Shown here one piece after another: positions 8,037 to 9,896 of a stretch of 9,896 nucleotides of DNA (within the stretch, counting starts at the first letter, position 1; the number at the start of each line of letters is the position of its first letter). Source of the DNA: Bacteroidales bacterium 45-6 (lineage in GTDB: Bacteria; Bacteroidota; Bacteroidia; Bacteroidales; Dysgonomonadaceae); the NCBI GenBank assembly GCA_001897035.1, contig MKRS01000356.1, positions 1 through 9,896 of the forward strand, given 5' to 3'. The notes under the pieces were generated by a model that worked only from the letters and a program-made list of their open reading frames with translations, was not told where the DNA came from and did no database searches. Position numbers and translations under genes: made by a program.

Positions 8037-8134
8037 GCAGCAGGACAAAAAAAATGCAATTTGGGGACTTTCTCCTTTTTTCTTCCTGAATGGATAAATA
8101 GGGGATGGTTATAAGCTGCTGCCCACTTGCTTAT
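8037..8134 (+). promoter_or_regulatory. Possible structured leader upstream of proA
   Basis: Three pairings compete here. GCAGCAG (8037-8043) can pair with CTGCTGC (8116-8122). CAGGA (8041-8045) can pair with TCCTG (8084-8088), reinforced by A-run/T-run pairing and a GGGGA/TCTCC inner stem with one G-U pair. ATAAGC (8111-8116) can pair with GCTTAT (8129-8134). The first excludes the other two. No known riboswitch is recognised and no leader peptide rich in proline or arginine codons is seen. The region ends about 55 nt before the proA ATG. It may be no more than chance folding in A/T-rich DNA. Confidence 0.25.
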
Positions 8135-8188
8135 GGATAATGAAATAATAAATTTTTCCAATTACTGATATGTTTTTTGTATAAAAAG

Positions 8189-9436
8189 ATGGAATTGTTG
8201 AGTTCTTTGTTCGCAAATGCCCGCAAGGCGGGTGCTTCTCTGAAATTGTTGGAAAACGAGTTAATCAACAAGGTACTTTTGGAGGTAGCGGATGCTGCCG
8301 AGGCTCAAGCCTCGAGTATTTTGTTGGAAAACCAGAAGGATTTGGACCGTATGGATCCTGAAAATCCGAAATACGACCGCCTAAAGCTTACTCTCGAACG
8401 TATCGAAGGGATTGCTTCCGATATGAGGAACGTGGCTACTTTGCCCTTTCCGCAAGGGAGGGTTTTGGATAGTTATGTGCGCCCCAATGGCATGAAAATT
8501 TCGAAAATCACAGTTCCGTTTGGTGTTATCGGCATTATCTATGAAGCCCGTCCCAATGTTACTTTCGATGTGTTTTCGCTTTGCTTCAAATCAGGCAATG
8601 GTTGCGTGCTGAAGGGTGGGTCGGATGCCCATTTCTCGAATATCGCCGTCCTGAAAGTGATCCAGGACGTATTGGTCAGGAACGGCATTGACCCGTATGT
8701 CTGCACTTTGCTGCCCGACGACAGGGAGGCTACGAATGCCTTGTTGCATGCGCGCGAATATGTAGATATGATTATTCCCCGCGGAAGCAAGGCCCTGATT
8801 GACTTCGTGCGCGAAAATGCCCGGATTCCGGTGATTGAAACCGGTGCAGGTGTTTGCCATACATATTTTGACCGATCAGGAGATGTGGCTCAAGGTGCAG
8901 CCATCGTGTGCAACTCGAAAACCCGCCGGGTGAGTGTGTGCAATTCATTGGATTGTTTGATTGTTCATTCCGAAAGGCTGGATGATTTGCCTGCGCTGAC
9001 TGTCAAACTGGAAGCTTCGAATGTGCTGATTTATGCCGACAAAAGGGCATTGGAAGTGCTATCCGGAAAATATCCTGCAGAACTCTTGAAGCCGGCAACG
9101 GACGAAAGCTTCGGCACGGAATTTCTGGATTACATCATGGCCGTCAAGACTGTGGATAGCCTCGGCGAAGCTTTGGCGCATATCGAGCAGTTTGGATCAA
9201 AGCACAGCGAGTGCATTGTTGCTGAGGACAGGAATGCTGTCGAGCTGTTCGAGAAAACAGTCGATGCTGCCTGCGTCTATGCCAATGTTTCCACCGCTTT
9301 CACCGATGGCGGACAATTCGGCTTCGGTGCCGAGATCGGCATCAGCACGCAGAAGCTCCATGCCCGCGGCCCCATGGCATTGGCCGAACTGTGCAGCTAC
9401 AAATGGATCATCGAAGGAAATGGACAGATTCGCTGA
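8189..9436 (+). CDS. proA: Glutamate-5-semialdehyde dehydrogenase (gamma-glutamyl phosphate reductase)
   Basis: A 415-residue cytoplasmic enzyme reducing gamma-glutamyl phosphate to glutamate-5-semialdehyde with NADPH, the second step of proline synthesis. Aldehyde-dehydrogenase-fold motifs in order: [14 protein letters not shown] (112-125), the nucleotide-binding LKGGSDA (141-147), [12 protein letters not shown] (217-228), KTRRVSVCN with catalytic Cys251 (244-252), and the C-terminal [17 protein letters not shown] (371-387) with HARGPMAL. The length fits the family (about 417). The frame could open four codons earlier at a TTG (8177), but the ATG at 8189 gives the usual ProA N-terminus and is preferred. 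Upstream TATAAAAAG is A-rich without a Shine-Dalgarno site. argF' starts 45 bp after the stop with no hairpin between, so the two are probably co-transcribed. The partner kinase proB is not next to it: the upstream neighbour is the divergent acnA. Confidence 0.95.
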   Translation: MELLSSLFANARKAGASLKLLENELINKVLLEVADAAEAQASSILLENQKDLDRMDPENPKYDRLKLTLERIEGIASDMRNVATLPFPQGRVLDSYVRPNGMKISKITVPFGVIGIIYEARPNVTFDVFSLCFKSGNGCVLKGGSDAHFSNIAVLKVIQDVLVRNGIDPYVCTLLPDDREATNALLHAREYVDMIIPRGSKALIDFVRENARIPVIETGAGVCHTYFDRSGDVAQGAAIVCNSKTRRVSVCNSLDCLIVHSERLDDLPALTVKLEASNVLIYADKRALEVLSGKYPAELLKPATDESFGTEFLDYIMAVKTVDSLGEALAHIEQFGSKHSECIVAEDRNAVELFEKTVDAACVYANVSTAFTDGGQFGFGAEIGISTQKLHARGPMALAELCSYKWIIEGNGQIR

Positions 9437-9481
9437 CTTCCAAATTATTAATTTACTAATCTTCAAATTATCAAAATAATT

Positions 9482-9896
9482 ATGAAATCTTACACCAATG
9501 TCAAAGACTTAGGTAACTTGAAAGAAGCAGTGCGTGAAGCGCTGGAAATCAAGAAAAACAGATATGCTTACAAACATTTGGGCGAAAATAAAACTCTGCT
9601 GATGGTTTTTTTCAACTCGAGCCTACGCACACGCTTGAGTACGCAAAAAGCGGGGATGAACCTCGGGATGAACACCATGGTGCTGGATGTGAACCAGGGA
9701 GCGTGGAAGCTGGAAACGGAGCGTGGCGTGATAATGGACGGCGACAAGTCGGAGCATATCCTCGAAGCGATCCCCGTGATGGCCCAGTATTGCGACGTCA
9801 TCGGAGTTCGTTCTTTTGCCCGCTTCGAGACTAAGGAAGAAGATGTGAATGAAAAGATATTGAATCAATTTATCCAGTATTCGGGCAAGCCCGTTT
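9482..9896 (+). CDS. argF': N-succinylornithine carbamoyltransferase (5' part only)
   Basis: The first 138 codons of a carbamoyltransferase; the gene runs off the right edge (the family is about 320 residues). It transfers the carbamoyl group from carbamoyl phosphate to an N2-acylated ornithine in the acylated arginine pathway of Bacteroidota. The carbamoyl-phosphate motif is SSLRTR (46-51), followed by LSTQKAG, NQGAWKLETERG (71-82, Trp75) and IGVRSFARF (107-115). These match the Bacteroides fragilis N-succinylornithine enzyme far better than ordinary ornithine carbamoyltransferase. Residue 90 (MDGDKSEH) is Ser. The B. fragilis enzyme has Pro90 and Xanthomonas N-acetylornithine carbamoyltransferase has Glu92 at this place, the residue that sets succinyl versus acetyl specificity. 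Ser lacks the Glu side chain, so succinylornithine is the likelier substrate. It follows proA by 45 bp, linking proline and arginine synthesis from glutamate. Confidence 0.93.
   Translation, partial: MKSYTNVKDLGNLKEAVREALEIKKNRYAYKHLGENKTLLMVFFNSSLRTRLSTQKAGMNLGMNTMVLDVNQGAWKLETERGVIMDGDKSEHILEAIPVMAQYCDVIGVRSFARFETKEEDVNEKILNQFIQYSGKPV

Larger units (their letters stand above)
7772..8188. other. Divergent control region between acnA and proA
   Basis: This 417-bp A/T-rich stretch separates the two divergent transcription units. Toward acnA it holds the -7 element (7847-7854) and the A-rich start segment (7774-7786). Toward proA I find no full -33/-7 pair; CATGTTTG (7922-7929) is a 7/8 match with poor upstream spacing. 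An 88-codon frame on the minus strand (7895-8161) has no family resemblance and is not called. The proA-proximal part contains several overlapping hairpins, listed separately. Confidence 0.6.

Noticed and set aside
7895..8161. 88-codon minus-strand frame upstream of acnA
   Set aside because: It lies in the divergent control region, resembles no known protein and overlaps the proA leader; a chance frame is more likely.
8177..8188. TTG start for proA four codons upstream of the ATG
   Set aside because: It adds MYKK not expected in ProA, the ATG at 8189 gives the normal N-terminus, and TTG starts are uncommon.
9438..9481. Short direct repeats (CAAATTAT at 9441-9448 and 9464-9471) between proA and argF'
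   Set aside because: They sit in a purely A/T-rich spacer where 8-mers recur easily, with no hairpin or operator-like symmetry around them.

Overview
The window is a stretch of chromosome from a member of the Bacteroidota, most likely the order Bacteroidales. The evidence is a Wzi-type outer-membrane protein of the Bacteroides kind, an ArgF' carbamoyltransferase closely matching the N-succinylornithine enzyme of Bacteroides fragilis, a mitochondrial-type aconitase of the sort described in B. fragilis, A/T-rich translation starts without clear Shine-Dalgarno sites, and a TAnnTTTG-type promoter element. No tRNA, rRNA, CRISPR array or recognisable insertion sequence was found, and the content is mostly core metabolism.

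Layout. Positions 1-2054, minus strand: two envelope genes. A Wzi-family beta-barrel protein (555-2054) is followed by a strong hairpin terminator (500-536) and then by the first 147 codons of an exported protein of unknown function (start at 441, continuing off the left edge). Positions 2055-2851 carry no convincing gene. They contain a 110-bp element bounded by 9-bp inverted repeats (2571-2680) and the terminator of the next operon (2793-2828). Positions 2852-7771, minus strand: a compact operon transcribed acnA, icd, gltA, with spacers of 71 and 40 bp. It encodes the whole oxidative branch from oxaloacetate and acetyl-CoA to 2-oxoglutarate. Positions 7772-8188 are a divergent control region with a good -7 element for acnA and several overlapping hairpins ahead of proA. 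Positions 8189-9896, plus strand: proA (glutamate-5-semialdehyde dehydrogenase) and the first 138 codons of argF' (N-succinylornithine carbamoyltransferase), presumably one operon.

Function as a whole. Citrate synthase, aconitase and isocitrate dehydrogenase supply 2-oxoglutarate and hence glutamate. The divergent pair uses glutamate-derived intermediates for proline (ProA) and arginine (ArgF'). The grouping is therefore coherent: glutamate-family carbon supply next to glutamate-family amino-acid synthesis.

The observations most worth checking are at residue level. The isocitrate dehydrogenase has the full length and sequence of the E. coli NADP enzyme but carries Asp, Ile and Ala at the positions of E. 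coli Lys344, Tyr345 and Val351, the NAD-specific pattern. ArgF' has Ser at residue 90, where the B. fragilis enzyme has the specificity-determining Pro. I found no clearly new multi-gene system.
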